Assembly: GCF_022549225.1 (NCBI RefSeq)
Contig: NZ_JAKZFD010000010.1
Coordinates: 1 to 64,000, forward strand
Origin: Pelomonas sp. CA6
GTDB lineage: Bacteria; Pseudomonadota; Gammaproteobacteria; Burkholderiales; Burkholderiaceae_C
Direction: 5' to 3'
DNA: 64,000 bases
The translations under genes were made by a program, and so were the position numbers. The notes beneath the pieces were generated by a model, which saw only the letters and a program-made list of their open reading frames with translations, searched no databases and was not told where the DNA came from. Position 1 is the first letter of the stretch. Each line of letters begins with the position of its first letter. Positions 10,260 to 20,759 of this stretch are shown one piece after another.

Positions 10260-12932
10260 CTATTGGTTTGCTGGCCTGAACTGCGGCGCCACGTAGGGGA
10301 GGCGGAAGACGAAACGGCTGCCCTGTCCCGGCGCGCTGTGCAGCTCCAGCTCGCCGCCCAGCGGGCCGGTGACGATGTTGTAGACGATGTTCAGCCCCAG
10401 CCCGGAACCGCCACGGCCCAGCTTGGTGGTGAAGAAGGGGTCGAAGGCGCGCCGCCGCACCTCGTCGCTCATGCCGCGGCCGTCGTCCGCCACCTCGAGC
10501 AGGAAATGCTGCGCGTCCAGCGGCCGGCCGACGATGCGCAGGCGGCCCTGATCGCGGCCCTCGAAGGCGTGCAGCAGCGCGTTTTGCAGCAGGTTGCCGA
10601 GCACCTGGCCCAGTGGGCCCGGATAGCCGTCCACCTGGCGCTCGACTTCGATCTGCGACTCCAGCTGGAAGGGCGTCGTGCGCCAGCGCGCGCGCGCCAG
10701 CCCGAGCACGTCGTTGACCACCTCCTCCAGCTGGAAATGGCGCCGCTGCTCGCTGGTCTGGTCCACCGACAGCTGCTTGAAATGCGTCACCAACTCCGCG
10801 GCCGCGTGCAGGCCGCGCAGCAGCAGCTCGCTGGAGGTGCCGGCATCGACCAGGTAGTGCTCCAGCACCGAGCGGCGCAGGCTGCCCTGGGCCATCGCGC
10901 GGCGGACTTCCTGCGTGCGCTCCGACAGCGTGGAGGCGGTGGTGAGGCAGTTGCCCAGCGGGGTGTTCAGCTCGTGCGCGACGCCGGCCACCAGCGAGCC
11001 CAGCGCGGCCATCTTCTCGGAGCGCAGCAGCTCGTCCTGGGCCTGGTGCAGGTGCTCCAGCGCCTCGCTGAGCTCGCGCGTGCGCGCCTGCACGCGCGCC
11101 TCCAGCTCGGCATTGAGCGTCTGCAGTTCGCGCTCGGCCTGCAGCTGCTGGCCGATGTCGCGCGCCACCCAGAGATGCCCGATCGGCTCGCCGGCGCGCG
11201 ACAGGACCCGGCTGATGGTCAGCGAGACCTCGACGCGGCGGCCATCGGCGCGCACCAGGACGCGCCGGCGCGCCGTGCCATTGGCCAGCGGCGCGGGGTC
11301 CCCACCCGCGCTGGCCTCCAGCGTGTGCAGGTCTTCCTCGGCGGCCAGCGTCAGCGGCAGGCCGTGCCAGGTGTTGTCCCGGTACCGGCCCAGCAGCGCC
11401 GGCGCCAGCCCCAGCACCTCGCGCGAGCGGTAGCCCAGCATGCGCTCGGCGCCGGCGTTGAAGACCAGCACCCGGTCCTGCGCGTCGGTGGCGATGATCG
11501 CGACCTCCACCGCGGCGTCCAGCACCGCCTGCAGGCGGTCTTTCATGGTCTGGGCGTCGGCCTGCGACTGGCGCAGGCGCGCCTCGGCCTCGCGGGCCGC
11601 CGTGATGTTGCGGCCGATGCCGCGATAGCCCTGGAACTGGCCCTGGGCGTCGTAGAAGGGGGCGCCGCTGACCGTGACGTGACGTAGCCGGCCGTCGGGC
11701 TGGTAGAGCGAGTACTCGAAGTCGCGGAAGGTTTCGCGCCGCTGCAGGCAGGCCTGGTGCGCGCGCCAGTCCATCGGCAGCAGGCCGGGCAGCTCCCAGC
11801 GCTGGCGGCCCAGCACGCTGCCGGCGTCGGGGTCGCTGGCGTCCTCGCCCAGGCGCGACACATAGGTGAAGCGCAGCTGCGCGTCCTGCTCCCAGACCCA
11901 GTCGCTGGCCAGCATGGCCAGCGTGCGGAAGCGGGCCTTGGAGGACTCCATGTCATCCTGCAGGCGCAGGGCGGCGTCGACGCGCGCGCGCAGCTGCCGG
12001 TTGCTGCGCCGCAGCCGCCAGGCCTGATGCAGCAGCCCGGCCATCAGCAGCGCTAGCGCCGCGCAGATCCAGGGCAGCAGCCACAGGGGGCGCGGGGAGG
12101 GCGCGGCCAGCAGCGCCGGGTCGACCGCGCGGCTGAGCACCCAGCGTGCACCGGGCATGCCCAGCGTCGTGCGCAGCGAACCCTGGTCGGCCGCGGCGGG
12201 GCTGCCCCACAGCAGCCGGCCGGCCGGCGTGCCGCCGTCGTCCTGGCTCAGGCTCAGGTCACCCGCTTGCGCCGGGTCCAGTCCGGCCGCCCGTAGCAAC
12301 AGATCCAGGTCGGCGACCAGCGCGATGCGCCCCCAGTAGCGGAGTGCGCCACCGCCCTCGCCGGGCAGGTAGAGGCTGCGCTGTTGCACCAGCGCGCTGC
12401 GCCCGCCGGGCAGCGCGATCGGGCCGAGCAGGTGCGCTGCGGGGCCGTGCCGCGGCGCGGCGGTGGGCGCGCGCTCCGCGGCGCCTGGGGCGGGCTCGCG
12501 CGCCGCCGCTTCGTCCAGCGCGGCCGCCCAGTCCGGCTGCACCTGGCCCAGGCTGGGGCCCTGGGCCGGCGTCACGCGCAGGCCGCGTACCTGCGGCGGC
12601 AACGGCGGCGCGCCGTCCATCAGACGACGCCAGCGCGCCTCGCTCAGTTCGCCGTCGGCCTGGATCAGCGCGGCCAGCGTCGCGGCCGGCTCGAAGCTGG
12701 CCCGGCCGGCGGTCTCCAGGCGTTCGCGCAGCAGGTCCAGCGCGTCGGCGGCCTGGCGCCGCTGTTCCTCCTGCCGCTGATCCTGGCGCAGTGCCAGCAG
12801 CGCCCAGCCCAGCGCGAACAGCAGCAGGGCGAGCATCAGCGTCAGCGGCCAAGGCGCCGGCGCATTCCAGATCGCTCTCCGAGGGGCGTGGAGAGGACGG
12901 GCTTCGGGCACGACACCGGGGTCGGGGCGCAT
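10260..12932 (-). CDS. PAS-domain sensor histidine kinase (orphan)
   Basis: 890 aa. One membrane helix near residues 30-50 and another near 285-305 enclose a ~230-residue periplasmic sensor that may be CHASE-like. Two PAS domains follow, the first with SDWVWEQDAQLRFTYVS and a PAC end GYRGIGRNITAAREAE, the second with AIIATDAQDRVLVFNAGAERMLGY. After a coiled coil comes the dimerisation/phosphoacceptor segment LVAGVAHELNTPLGN with His near residue 650. The ATPase domain has DDGRGM and the G-box GRGGSGLGLNIVYNIV. No response regulator is adjacent. The kinase core is closely similar to that of the kinase at 61168-62730. Confidence 0.92.
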   Translation of the reverse strand: MRPDPGVVPEARPLHAPRRAIWNAPAPWPLTLMLALLLFALGWALLALRQDQRQEEQRRQAADALDLLRERLETAGRASFEPAATLAALIQADGELSEARWRRLMDGAPPLPPQVRGLRVTPAQGPSLGQVQPDWAAALDEAAAREPAPGAAERAPTAAPRHGPAAHLLGPIALPGGRSALVQQRSLYLPGEGGGALRYWGRIALVADLDLLLRAAGLDPAQAGDLSLSQDDGGTPAGRLLWGSPAAADQGSLRTTLGMPGARWVLSRAVDPALLAAPSPRPLWLLPWICAALALLMAGLLHQAWRLRRSNRQLRARVDAALRLQDDMESSKARFRTLAMLASDWVWEQDAQLRFTYVSRLGEDASDPDAGSVLGRQRWELPGLLPMDWRAHQACLQRRETFRDFEYSLYQPDGRLRHVTVSGAPFYDAQGQFQGYRGIGRNITAAREAEARLRQSQADAQTMKDRLQAVLDAAVEVAIIATDAQDRVLVFNAGAERMLGYRSREVLGLAPALLGRYRDNTWHGLPLTLAAEEDLHTLEASAGGDPAPLANGTARRRVLVRADGRRVEVSLTISRVLSRAGEPIGHLWVARDIGQQLQAERELQTLNAELEARVQARTRELSEALEHLHQAQDELLRSEKMAALGSLVAGVAHELNTPLGNCLTTASTLSERTQEVRRAMAQGSLRRSVLEHYLVDAGTSSELLLRGLHAAAELVTHFKQLSVDQTSEQRRHFQLEEVVNDVLGLARARWRTTPFQLESQIEVERQVDGYPGPLGQVLGNLLQNALLHAFEGRDQGRLRIVGRPLDAQHFLLEVADDGRGMSDEVRRRAFDPFFTTKLGRGGSGLGLNIVYNIVTGPLGGELELHSAPGQGSRFVFRLPYVAPQFRPANQ

Positions 12933-13027
12933 GAGCGGGGCGGGAACTGCGGCGGCCCACCGACGCTAACACAGGCCGGCGCGGGCGGCGCGGCCTGGCG
13001 CCCCCCGACAACAAGGGATGACCCGGG

Positions 13028-15007
13028 CTAGCCTGCCGCGGCGCCGGGGCGGCTGCGGTAGAACTGCAACGGCTGCGCCGCGACCTCGTTGAGCACGCCG
13101 CGCTTGATCTTGCCCACCACATGCATCTCGCAGGGCTTGCAGTCGAAGCGCAGGGTCAGCTTCTCCTTGCCGTTGATCAGCTGCAGCGGCTCGGCGCGCA
13201 CCGTGCCCTGCACGCCGGTCACGCCCTTGGCCTGCTTGGGGCACAGCGACAGCGAGTAGCGCACGCAGTGCTTGGTGATCATCAGGCTGACCTCGCCCAG
13301 TTCCTCGTGGCTTTCGTAGGCGGCGTCGACCACGCGGACGCCATGCTTCAGGTAGAACTGGTGCGCCGCGTGGTTGTAAACGTTGGCCAGGTAGCTCAGT
13401 GTGTCCTCGGGGTAGGGCACCGGCGGCTCGACGGGCACAGCGCGCGGCAGGCGCATCCAGGCCTGGGCGCGCGCCTGTTCCAGCGCGGCGATGCCGTCGC
13501 GGCGCAGCGCGTTCAGCAGCGACGCGGGCCAGAAGCCCGGGGCGCCGCCGTGCAGCGGCTGCAGGCTGATCTCGCGTGCCTCGAAGAGGGTGTTGCCCAG
13601 CCGGGCCATGGCCTCGCGCATCGCGGCCTCGGCCCGCGCGGCGTCGCGCGCCGGTTGGCGCTCATGCGTCAGTTCGACGTAGGCCGCATGGTGGTCCTCG
13701 TCCTGCAGCTGCAGCGCCAGGCCGTCCGGGGTCTCCATGAGCATCAGGTCGACCGCGATGCGCCGCTCGGCGGTGCGTTCGCCGGCGATCATGCGGTCCC
13801 AGGCCATGTCGCGGTTGCGTGACAGGGCCACGCCCTTGCGCAGGTCCTTCAGACTGTCCATGGGCTCATTGGGCCAGGCGCGCCAGCGCGCGCCGCCCAG
13901 CGGCTCGGCGATGTTGACGCGCAGGCCGATGAGTTCTTTCTGCAGGTCGAAATAGGTCAGCGCGTCGCCGTTGTTCAACGCCGCGACGCCGTCGTCCAGC
14001 GCCAGCTCGAAATGATCGGCCGCCGTCTTCGTGACATAGCCCAGCGGCAGCCCGGCGTGCTTGGGCGTGTCGAAGGCGCCGATGTCGTCTTTGCGGCCGT
14101 TGACGAAGTAGTCGGTGCTGCCGCGGTTGAAGCTGCGCTCCGGGTCAGGCGTGAAGAGCAGCCGGGTGTGGCCGCTGGACGCGCGCGCCAGGTCGGGGCG
14201 CTGCGCCAGCAGCTCGTCGAGCAGGCGGCGGTAGTGGCCGGTGATGTTCTTCACATAGGCCATGTCCTTGTAGCGGCCCTCGATCTTGAAGCTGCGCACC
14301 CCGGCATCGACCAGCGCGCGCAGGTTGGCGCTCTGGTCGTTGTCCTTCATGGACAGGACATGCTTCTGGTGCGCCACGATTCGGCCCTGGCCGTCGACCA
14401 CCTCGTAGGGCAGGCGGCAGGCCTGCGAGCAGTCGCCGCGGTTGGCGCTGCGGCCGGTGTGCGCATGGCTGATGAAGCACTGGCCGCTGTAGGCCACGCA
14501 CAGCGCGCCGTGGACGAAGAACTCCAGCACCGCGCGGTCCAGCTGCTGCGCCACCGCGCGGATCTGCGGCAGCGTCAGCTCGCGCGCCACCACCACCTGC
14601 GAGAACCCGGCGTCCTGCAGGAAGCGCGCTTTTTCCGGCGTGCGGATATCGCATTGGGTGCTGGCATGCAGCTGCAGCGGCGGCAGGTCCAGCTGGGTCA
14701 GGCCCATGTCCTGCACGATCAGCGCGTCCACGCCGGCGTCGTAAAGCTGCCAGGCGAGGCGGCGCGCGCCTTCGAGTTCGTCGTCGCGCAGGATGGTGTT
14801 GAGCGTGACGAAGATGCGCGCGTTGAAGCGGTGGGCCTCGCGCACCAGGCGCTCGATGTCGCCGATCTCGTTGCCGGCGTTGTGGCGGGCGCCGAAGCTG
14901 GGCCCACCGATGTACACCGCATCGGCGCCATGGTGGAGGGCGGCGATGCCGATGTCGGCCGTCTTGGCCGGGGCCAGCAGTTCCAGATGTTTGGGGGAGG
15001 CGCTCAT
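13028..15007 (-). CDS. rlhA: U32-family protein, RlhA (YdcP)-type 23S rRNA C2501 hydroxylation enzyme
   Basis: 659 aa from the ATG at 15007; the ORF stays open upstream but that region is not homologous in character. The N-terminal U32 domain has LLAPAKTADIGIAALHHGADAVYIGG, the signature FFVHGALCVAYSGQCFISH and the cluster Cys in SANRGDCSQACRLPYE. The long form with a middle DUF3656-like part and C-terminal Cys motifs (CVRYSLSLCPKQAKG, RFDCKPCEMHV) matches the ~650-aa RlhA group rather than the ~450-aa TrhP/YegQ tRNA hydroxylases. Family knowledge: RlhA uses a prephenate-derived reaction and an Fe-S cluster to make 5-hydroxycytidine in 23S rRNA. Assignment to RlhA rather than another U32 paralogue is by length and Cys pattern. 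Confidence 0.82.
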   Translation of the reverse strand: MSASPKHLELLAPAKTADIGIAALHHGADAVYIGGPSFGARHNAGNEIGDIERLVREAHRFNARIFVTLNTILRDDELEGARRLAWQLYDAGVDALIVQDMGLTQLDLPPLQLHASTQCDIRTPEKARFLQDAGFSQVVVARELTLPQIRAVAQQLDRAVLEFFVHGALCVAYSGQCFISHAHTGRSANRGDCSQACRLPYEVVDGQGRIVAHQKHVLSMKDNDQSANLRALVDAGVRSFKIEGRYKDMAYVKNITGHYRRLLDELLAQRPDLARASSGHTRLLFTPDPERSFNRGSTDYFVNGRKDDIGAFDTPKHAGLPLGYVTKTAADHFELALDDGVAALNNGDALTYFDLQKELIGLRVNIAEPLGGARWRAWPNEPMDSLKDLRKGVALSRNRDMAWDRMIAGERTAERRIAVDLMLMETPDGLALQLQDEDHHAAYVELTHERQPARDAARAEAAMREAMARLGNTLFEAREISLQPLHGGAPGFWPASLLNALRRDGIAALEQARAQAWMRLPRAVPVEPPVPYPEDTLSYLANVYNHAAHQFYLKHGVRVVDAAYESHEELGEVSLMITKHCVRYSLSLCPKQAKGVTGVQGTVRAEPLQLINGKEKLTLRFDCKPCEMHVVGKIKRGVLNEVAAQPLQFYRSRPGAAAG

Positions 15008-15158
15008 GGGCGGCGATTTTATCGGCCGCCCCGTGCTCGCGTGCCCCGCATTCCGCGCCTTCTGCCTGCCTTTGGCGGCGCGCTGAGGCCGTTTGGTCGC
15101 AGCGCCATGGCGCTGCCCCAGGGGCTGCCTACACTGCGGCGCAACCCAGGAGCCCACG

Positions 15159-16145
15159 ATGAACGACACCCTCCACCCCCAGGTCTCGCCGCCGGCCGCC
15201 GCTGCGGACGAGGTGCTCAGTGCCAGTGGTCTGCGCAAGCGCTTCGGCACGCGCGAGGCGGTGCGCGGCGTCAGCCTGTCGCTGCGCCGCGGCGAGATCC
15301 TCGGACTGCTGGGGCCCAACGGCGCCGGCAAGTCCACCACGGTGGCGATGCTGTGCGGCCTGCTGCGCCCCGACGCCGGTACGGTGCAGGTGCTGGGCCA
15401 GCCCATTGGCGCCGACGCCGATCCGCGCAAGGCCCGCATCGGCCTGGTGCCGCAGGAGCTGGCCTTGTACGAGGTGCTCAGCGCACGCCAGAACCTGGAG
15501 GCCTTCGGCCGCCTCTATGGACTGGGCGGCGGGCTGCTGGCCGGGCGCATCGAGCGCGCGCTGGCGCTGTCGGGCCTGCAGGAGCGCGCGCGGGACCGGG
15601 TCGACGGCTTCTCGGGCGGCATGAAGCGGCGGCTGAACATCGCCTGCGCGCTGCTGCACGAGCCGGACATCGTGGTGCTGGACGAGCCCACCGTGGGCAT
15701 CGACCCACAAAGCCGCAACGCGATCTTCGACACGTTGGAGCAGCTGCGCGACCAGGGCCGCGCGCTGATTTACACCACCCACTACATGGAAGAGGCGCAG
15801 CGCCTGTGCGAGCGCCTGGTCATCATGGATCACGGCGAGGTGATCGCGCAGGGCCGCCTGCGCGAGTTGCTGGCCGGACTGGCCGGCGCCTGCGTGCTGC
15901 GCCTGCAGTGGGCGGCGGCGCCGGGCGCGGAGCTGGAGGCGCGGCTGCGCGCGCTCGCCGGCGTCCAGGCGCTGCAACGCCTGGACGAGCGAACGCTGCG
16001 CCTGACGCTGGCCGGCGCCGAGCATCTGGCGCCAACCTGCGCGGCGCTGGGCGCCCTGGGCCTGCCGCTGCAGGGCCTGCAGACCGAGGAGGCGAGCGTG
16101 GAGCAGCTCTTCCTCGCGCTGACCGGCCGCCAGCTTCGCGACTGA
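15159..16145 (+). CDS. ABC-2 type exporter, ATP-binding protein
   Basis: 328 aa from the ATG at 15159, which has AGGAG 6 nt upstream. Walker A is [11 protein letters not shown] near residue 53, the signature is [12 protein letters not shown], Walker B is [13 protein letters not shown], and the switch His is in [17 protein letters not shown]. The DrrA/NatA-like layout, with a ~90-residue C-terminal extension, fits ABC-2 exporters. It pairs with the permease 66 bp downstream. Likely cargo is a drug, lipid or polysaccharide; the sequence does not say. Confidence 0.93.
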   Translation: MNDTLHPQVSPPAAAADEVLSASGLRKRFGTREAVRGVSLSLRRGEILGLLGPNGAGKSTTVAMLCGLLRPDAGTVQVLGQPIGADADPRKARIGLVPQELALYEVLSARQNLEAFGRLYGLGGGLLAGRIERALALSGLQERARDRVDGFSGGMKRRLNIACALLHEPDIVVLDEPTVGIDPQSRNAIFDTLEQLRDQGRALIYTTHYMEEAQRLCERLVIMDHGEVIAQGRLRELLAGLAGACVLRLQWAAAPGAELEARLRALAGVQALQRLDERTLRLTLAGAEHLAPTCAALGALGLPLQGLQTEEASVEQLFLALTGRQLRD

Positions 16146-16211
16146 CCCGGACTGCCCCCGGCTTTGAGTAACCCATTTCGTGTGACAACGAACCGCAGGA
16201 CTGGAGAAGCG

Positions 16212-17519
16212 ATGAATCTGTCGGCACTGGCAGCCTTGGTCCAGGTGCAGCTGAGGCTGTACCTGCGCAACCGCAAGGCCTTGATGATCCACCTGGCCAT
16301 GCCCATCCTGATCGCGGCCTTCTTCGGCTCGCTGTTCGGCGGCAAGGGCGGCGACATGCCCACCCATGTCAAGGTGGCCCTGGTCGACGAGGACCGCAGC
16401 GAGCTGAGCCAGGCGGTGATGACGGCGCTGGCCGCCGATGCCGCGCTGGAGGCGCGCCGCCTGGCGCGCGACGAGGCCCAGGACCTGGTGCGCCAGGGCA
16501 AGCTGCCCGCGGCCCTGGTGTTGCCCGCCGGCTTCGGCGACTCGGCCAGCCGCGCGCTGCTGAGCGGGCACAAGGCCCAGGCCGAGATCCTCTACGACCC
16601 GTCGGACGCCATCACGCTGAATCTGCTGCGCGGGCTGCTCGCCCAGTATGCGATGCGCGAGACGCTGACGCGCAGCTTCAGCGGGACCGCGGGCCGCGAG
16701 CGCCTGGCCGAGACCCTGCAGTCGCTGGACCGCGCTCAGGGGCTGCCGACGGAACACCGCGAGCACCTGAAGGGCTTGTTCACCCATCTGCAGGCGCTGC
16801 AGTCCGAGCCGCAGGCGGCTGGCGCCGCGGCCTCGGCGGCCTCGGGCCCGGCGGCCCTGGGGCAGGCGCTGTCGCTGCCCTACGAGCTGAAGGAAGAGGC
16901 GCTGAGCGCCGGGCACAGCGGCTACAACGGCTATGCCCATTCCTTCGGCGGCATGGGCGTGCAGTTCGTGCTGATGCTGGGCGTGGAGCTGGGCGTGGGC
17001 CTGCTGCTGGCCCGCCGCGGCGGCCTGTGGCAGCGGCTGCGCGCGGCGCCGCTGTCGCGCGCCACGCTGCTGGGCGGCCATTTCATCAGCACCACGCTGA
17101 TCGCCAGCGGCGTGCTGGCGCTGGTGATGCTGGCGGGCATGGCGCTGTTCGGCGTGCGGCTGCATGGCTCGGCGCCGGGGCTGGCGCTGATCGTGCTGGC
17201 CTATGGCTTCTTCACCGCCGGCTTCGGGCTGCTGCTGGCGGCGATCGGCGGCTCGCCGGAGGCAACGCGCGGCCTGGCCATCATGGCCAGCCTGATGATG
17301 GTGATGCTGGGCGGCGCCTGGGTGCCCAGCTTCGTCTTCCCGCGCTGGCTGCAAGACCTGACCCTGTTCGTGCCGGTGCGCTGGGCGGTCGACGGCCTGG
17401 ACGCGATGACCTGGCGCGGCCTGGGCCTGGACGCCGCCTGGCCGGCCGTGGCGGTGCTGATGGGCAGCGCGGCACTGATGGTGCTGCTGGCGGTGTGGCG
17501 CTTCCGTTGGGAAGAGTAG
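16212..17519 (+). CDS. ABC-2 type exporter, permease
   Basis: 435 aa from the ATG at 16212 (GGAG upstream). One N-terminal membrane helix (KALMIHLAMPILIAAFFGSLF) is followed by a ~230-residue extracytoplasmic domain. A C-terminal bundle of about five helices carries the ABC-2 signature region GLAIMASLMMVMLGGAWVPSFVFPRWLQ. This is the YhhJ/LinearmycinR-like ABC2_membrane_3 architecture. It is co-transcribed with the ATPase gene and ends 12 bp before the convergent protease gene. Confidence 0.92.
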   Translation: MNLSALAALVQVQLRLYLRNRKALMIHLAMPILIAAFFGSLFGGKGGDMPTHVKVALVDEDRSELSQAVMTALAADAALEARRLARDEAQDLVRQGKLPAALVLPAGFGDSASRALLSGHKAQAEILYDPSDAITLNLLRGLLAQYAMRETLTRSFSGTAGRERLAETLQSLDRAQGLPTEHREHLKGLFTHLQALQSEPQAAGAAASAASGPAALGQALSLPYELKEEALSAGHSGYNGYAHSFGGMGVQFVLMLGVELGVGLLLARRGGLWQRLRAAPLSRATLLGGHFISTTLIASGVLALVMLAGMALFGVRLHGSAPGLALIVLAYGFFTAGFGLLLAAIGGSPEATRGLAIMASLMMVMLGGAWVPSFVFPRWLQDLTLFVPVRWAVDGLDAMTWRGLGLDAAWPAVAVLMGSAALMVLLAVWRFRWEE

Positions 17520-17531
17520 GGGGCGCGGCCC

Positions 17532-18608
17532 TCAGTCGGCGGACGCGGCGAGCAGCGCCTGCACCTGGCGCGTGCGGCCGCCGTTCCAGACCGTCAGCGT
17601 GACGCGTTCGCCGACCTGGCGGGTTTCCAGCAAGCTGAGCATGTCGTCCAGGTCGGCCACCTCCTGGCCGTTGACCGCGGTGATCACGTCGCCGGACAGG
17701 ATGCTGCCGTCGCGCGCGCGGCGGAAGGCCTGCAGCCCGGCGGCCGCGGCCGGCCCGCCGGCCTGCACGGCCACCAGGGCCACACCCTTGGGCAGGCGCA
17801 GCGCGCGGCTCAGGTCCTGCGAGCCGGCGGTGACGCCCAGCGCGGGGCGGATGAAGCGGCCGTCCTTGATCAGCCGCGGCACGACGCGGTTGACCTCGTC
17901 GGCGGGGATCGCGAAGCCGATGCCGGCGCTGGCGCCGCTGGGGCTGTAGATGGAGGTGTTGACCCCGATCAGCCGCCCGGCCGAGTCCAGCAGCGGGCCG
18001 CCGGAGTTGCCGGGGTTGATCGCCGCGTCGGTCTGAATCACCCCGCGTATGGTGCGCTGGGTCATCGATTCGATCTCGCGGTTGAGCGCCGAGACGATGC
18101 CGCGCGTCAGGGTCTGGTCCAGGCCGAAGGGGTTGCCGATCGCATAGACGGTCTGGCCCACCAGCAGATCGCGGCTGCTGCCCAGCGGGATGGGCTGAAG
18201 CTTGTCGCGCGGCGCACTGATGCGCAGCACCGCCAGGTCGCGGTCGGGAAAGGCACCGACCAGGCGCGCCGCGTAGCTGCTCTGGTCGGCCAGCGTGACG
18301 CGGGCGGCGTCGGCGCCCTGGATCACGTGGAAGTTGGTCACGACGTGGCCCTGCTCGTCCCAGACGAAACCGGTGCCGGTACCGCGCGGCACCTGGCTCA
18401 CCGCGCGCGAGAAGAAATCGCGCTGGGTGTCCAGCGTCGTGATGTGCACCACCGAGGGCGAGGCCTTGCGGAACAGCTGGGTGGTCTGCTGTTCCTGCGC
18501 CTCCAGCGGCCCGCGGGGCGTGATCGCGCGCGGCTGGGCCTGCAGCGCGGCGCAGAACAAGACCAGCGCCGCGGTCGCGGCGCCATGGAGGAACAGCTTG
18601 AGAGTCAT
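17532..18608 (-). CDS. HtrA/DegP-like periplasmic serine protease with PDZ domain
   Basis: 358 aa with a cleavable signal peptide (LFLHGAATAALVLFCAALQAQ). Trypsin-like S1C domain with the triad His in VVTNFHVIQGAD, Asp in FPDRDLAVLRIS and Ser in NPGNSGGPLLDSAGR. One PDZ domain follows (about residues 255-345: GDVITAVNGQEVADLDDML). A single PDZ makes it DegS-like in layout, but it has a signal peptide rather than an obvious anchor. It is expected to act in periplasmic protein quality control or signalling. Confidence 0.93.
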   Translation of the reverse strand: MTLKLFLHGAATAALVLFCAALQAQPRAITPRGPLEAQEQQTTQLFRKASPSVVHITTLDTQRDFFSRAVSQVPRGTGTGFVWDEQGHVVTNFHVIQGADAARVTLADQSSYAARLVGAFPDRDLAVLRISAPRDKLQPIPLGSSRDLLVGQTVYAIGNPFGLDQTLTRGIVSALNREIESMTQRTIRGVIQTDAAINPGNSGGPLLDSAGRLIGVNTSIYSPSGASAGIGFAIPADEVNRVVPRLIKDGRFIRPALGVTAGSQDLSRALRLPKGVALVAVQAGGPAAAAGLQAFRRARDGSILSGDVITAVNGQEVADLDDMLSLLETRQVGERVTLTVWNGGRTRQVQALLAASAD

Positions 18609-18678
18609 GGGCGGATGGGTGTGCGGCGCCCCATCGTCGGGGCTTCGCGCGGATTATGGCTAGACTGCGGCTCCCACC

Positions 18679-19422
18679 ATGACACAGGCCCCCGCATCCC
18701 CGGTTCCCGCACGGCCCGTGCGCCACGCACGCCTGGACGCGCTGCGCGGCTTGGCCATGGTGTGGATGACGGTCTTCCATTTCTGCTTCGACCTGAGCCA
18801 TTTCCGGCTCATTCAGCAGGACTTCTACCGCGACCCCTTCTGGACCTGGCAGCGCGTCGCCATCGTCAGCCTGTTCCTGCTCTGCGCGGGCATGGGGCAG
18901 GCGCAGGCGCTGGCCCAGGGGCTGCCGGCGCGGCGCTTCTGGAAGCGCTGGGGCCAGATCGCCGTCTGCGCGCTGCTGGTTTCGGTGGGCTCGTGGTGGA
19001 TGTTCCCGCGTTCCTACATCCATTTCGGCGTGCTGCACGGCATGGCGCTGATGCTGCTGTTGCTGCGCTTCGGGCTGCACCGGCTGGGCCCCGGGCTCTG
19101 GCTGCTGGGCCTGGCGGCCGTGCTGGCGCCGCAGCTGCTGGCGCACCCGCTGTTCGACGGTCGCGCGCTGAACTGGGTGGGCCTGGTGACGCGCAAACCC
19201 ATCACCGAGGACTATGTGCCGCTGCTGCCCTGGCTGGGCGTGATGCTGTGGGGCTTCGCGTTGGCGCGCACCGCGGCGCTGCGCCGCTGGCTGGCCGGTC
19301 CGCTGCCGCGTGCGCTGTCGCCGCTGGCCTGGCTGGGGCGCTGGTCGCTGAGCTACTACATGCTGCATCAGCCGGTGATGATCGGGCTGTTGATGCTGGG
19401 CTTGGCCCTGTCGCCGAACTGA
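18679..19422 (+). CDS. DUF1624 / HGSNAT-like membrane protein
   Basis: 247 aa, about six or seven membrane helices. The N-terminus RLDALRGLAMVWMTVFHFCFDLS is the signature of DUF1624, the domain related to heparan-alpha-glucosaminide N-acetyltransferase; the His in FHF is the residue thought to accept the acetyl group in that family. The C-terminal GRWSLSYYMLHQPVMIG also fits. A role in transmembrane acyl transfer to a sugar is inferred from the family. TAGACT 13 nt before the start could be a -10 box, which would give a very short leader. Confidence 0.85.
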   Translation: MTQAPASPVPARPVRHARLDALRGLAMVWMTVFHFCFDLSHFRLIQQDFYRDPFWTWQRVAIVSLFLLCAGMGQAQALAQGLPARRFWKRWGQIAVCALLVSVGSWWMFPRSYIHFGVLHGMALMLLLLRFGLHRLGPGLWLLGLAAVLAPQLLAHPLFDGRALNWVGLVTRKPITEDYVPLLPWLGVMLWGFALARTAALRRWLAGPLPRALSPLAWLGRWSLSYYMLHQPVMIGLLMLGLALSPN

Positions 19423-19501
19423 GCGGCGGCGCGCGCGGCGGGCTTCATGGCGCCGTCATGCGGTGTGCGAAGAATGCACGGGATCACTGCCGGAGCCCCC
19501 C

Positions 19502-20704
19502 ATGACCCCGTTTCGCAACTGCCCCATCCTCGCCCTGAGCCTCCTGGCGACCGCCGGCCTGCTGAGCGCTTGCGGCGGCAGCGACGAGACGCCGCTGCCC
19601 ACACTGGACGGACGTGCGCCGCTGGTGGTGGGGCACCGCGGCGCCTCGGGCTATCTGCCCGAACACACGCTGGAGTCCTACACGCTGGCCATCCAGCAGG
19701 GCGCGGACGTGATCGAGCCGGACCTGGTGTCGACCAAGGACGGCGTGCTGGTGGCCCGCCATGAGCCCATGCTCAGCGGCACCACCGACGTGGCCAGCCG
19801 TCCCGAGTTCGCCGCTCGCAAGACCACCAAGATGGTCGATGGCGATGCCACCACCGACTGGTTCGTGGGCGACTTCACGCTGGCGGAGCTGAAGACCCTG
19901 TACGCCAAGATCGCGCCGGCGGACCGTCCGCAGGGCAACGACGGCAAGTTCCGCATCCCGACGCTGCAGGAGATCATCGACCTTGCCAAGGCCAAGAGCC
20001 GCGAGACTGGCCGCACGATCGCGATCTATCCCGAAACCAAGCATCCCACCTTCCACATCGAACAGGGCCTGCCGCTGGAGGACCGGCTGGTGAAGGCGCT
20101 GGTGGACGCGGGCTGGAACAGCAAGGAGGCGCCCGTCTTCGTGCAGAGCTTCGAGCCCGGCAGCCTCAAGGCCTTGCGGGCCAAGGGGCTGCAGGTGCGC
20201 ATGGTGCAGCTGATCGACGCCGACTGGGTCGACTTCATGACCGGCCAGACCACGTATGACGCCATCGCCTGGGCCCGTCCTTACGACTGGACCAAGGCCG
20301 GCGACACGCGCTTGTACAGCGTCATGGTCACGCCGGCCGGGCTGGCGGAGATCAAGACCTATGCCGACGGCATCGGGCCCTGGAAGCCCTACATCGCCTC
20401 GCTGAAGTACACGCTCGATGCGGCGGGAAAGCCGCGCGACATGAACGGCGACGGCAAGCTGGACTGGAGCGACGCCAGCAGCATGGCGCCCACCTCGCTG
20501 GTGGCCGATGCCCACAAGGCGGGGCTCTTTGTCCATGCCTACACCTTCCGCAACGAGAAACGCAACCTGGCCTACGACTTCGGCGGCGATCCCCAGAAGG
20601 AGTACCTGCTGTACTTCCGGACCGGGCTGGACGGGCTCTTCTCGGACTTCCCGGATACCGCGGTGGCGGCTCGCGGCGCCTATCTGAAGGAAATGGGCCA
20701 CTGA
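19502..20704 (+). CDS. Glycerophosphodiester phosphodiesterase lipoprotein
   Basis: 400 aa from the ATG at 19502 (GGAG just upstream). Lipoprotein signal with lipobox LSAC, so it is probably anchored facing the periplasm. GDPD domain motifs: [18 protein letters not shown] with the catalytic His, then [24 protein letters not shown] with the metal-binding Glu/Asp and second His. The family hydrolyses glycerophosphodiesters to glycerol-3-phosphate and an alcohol. The length and inserted segments resemble the long GlpQ-type enzymes. The next gene (rlmB) starts 55 bp downstream. Confidence 0.93.
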   Translation: MTPFRNCPILALSLLATAGLLSACGGSDETPLPTLDGRAPLVVGHRGASGYLPEHTLESYTLAIQQGADVIEPDLVSTKDGVLVARHEPMLSGTTDVASRPEFAARKTTKMVDGDATTDWFVGDFTLAELKTLYAKIAPADRPQGNDGKFRIPTLQEIIDLAKAKSRETGRTIAIYPETKHPTFHIEQGLPLEDRLVKALVDAGWNSKEAPVFVQSFEPGSLKALRAKGLQVRMVQLIDADWVDFMTGQTTYDAIAWARPYDWTKAGDTRLYSVMVTPAGLAEIKTYADGIGPWKPYIASLKYTLDAAGKPRDMNGDGKLDWSDASSMAPTSLVADAHKAGLFVHAYTFRNEKRNLAYDFGGDPQKEYLLYFRTGLDGLFSDFPDTAVAARGAYLKEMGH

Positions 20705-20759
20705 ACCGTCCTTGCGCCGGGCCGGCCCCGGTGCTCGCCGCTGCGGCGACAATCGCGGC

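Noticed and set aside
13028-15439. Full-length 803-aa reading of the U32 gene
   Set aside because: The extra N-terminal part lies antisense to the ABC transporter gene and its start region and has no U32 character. The ATG at 15007 begins the conserved domain.
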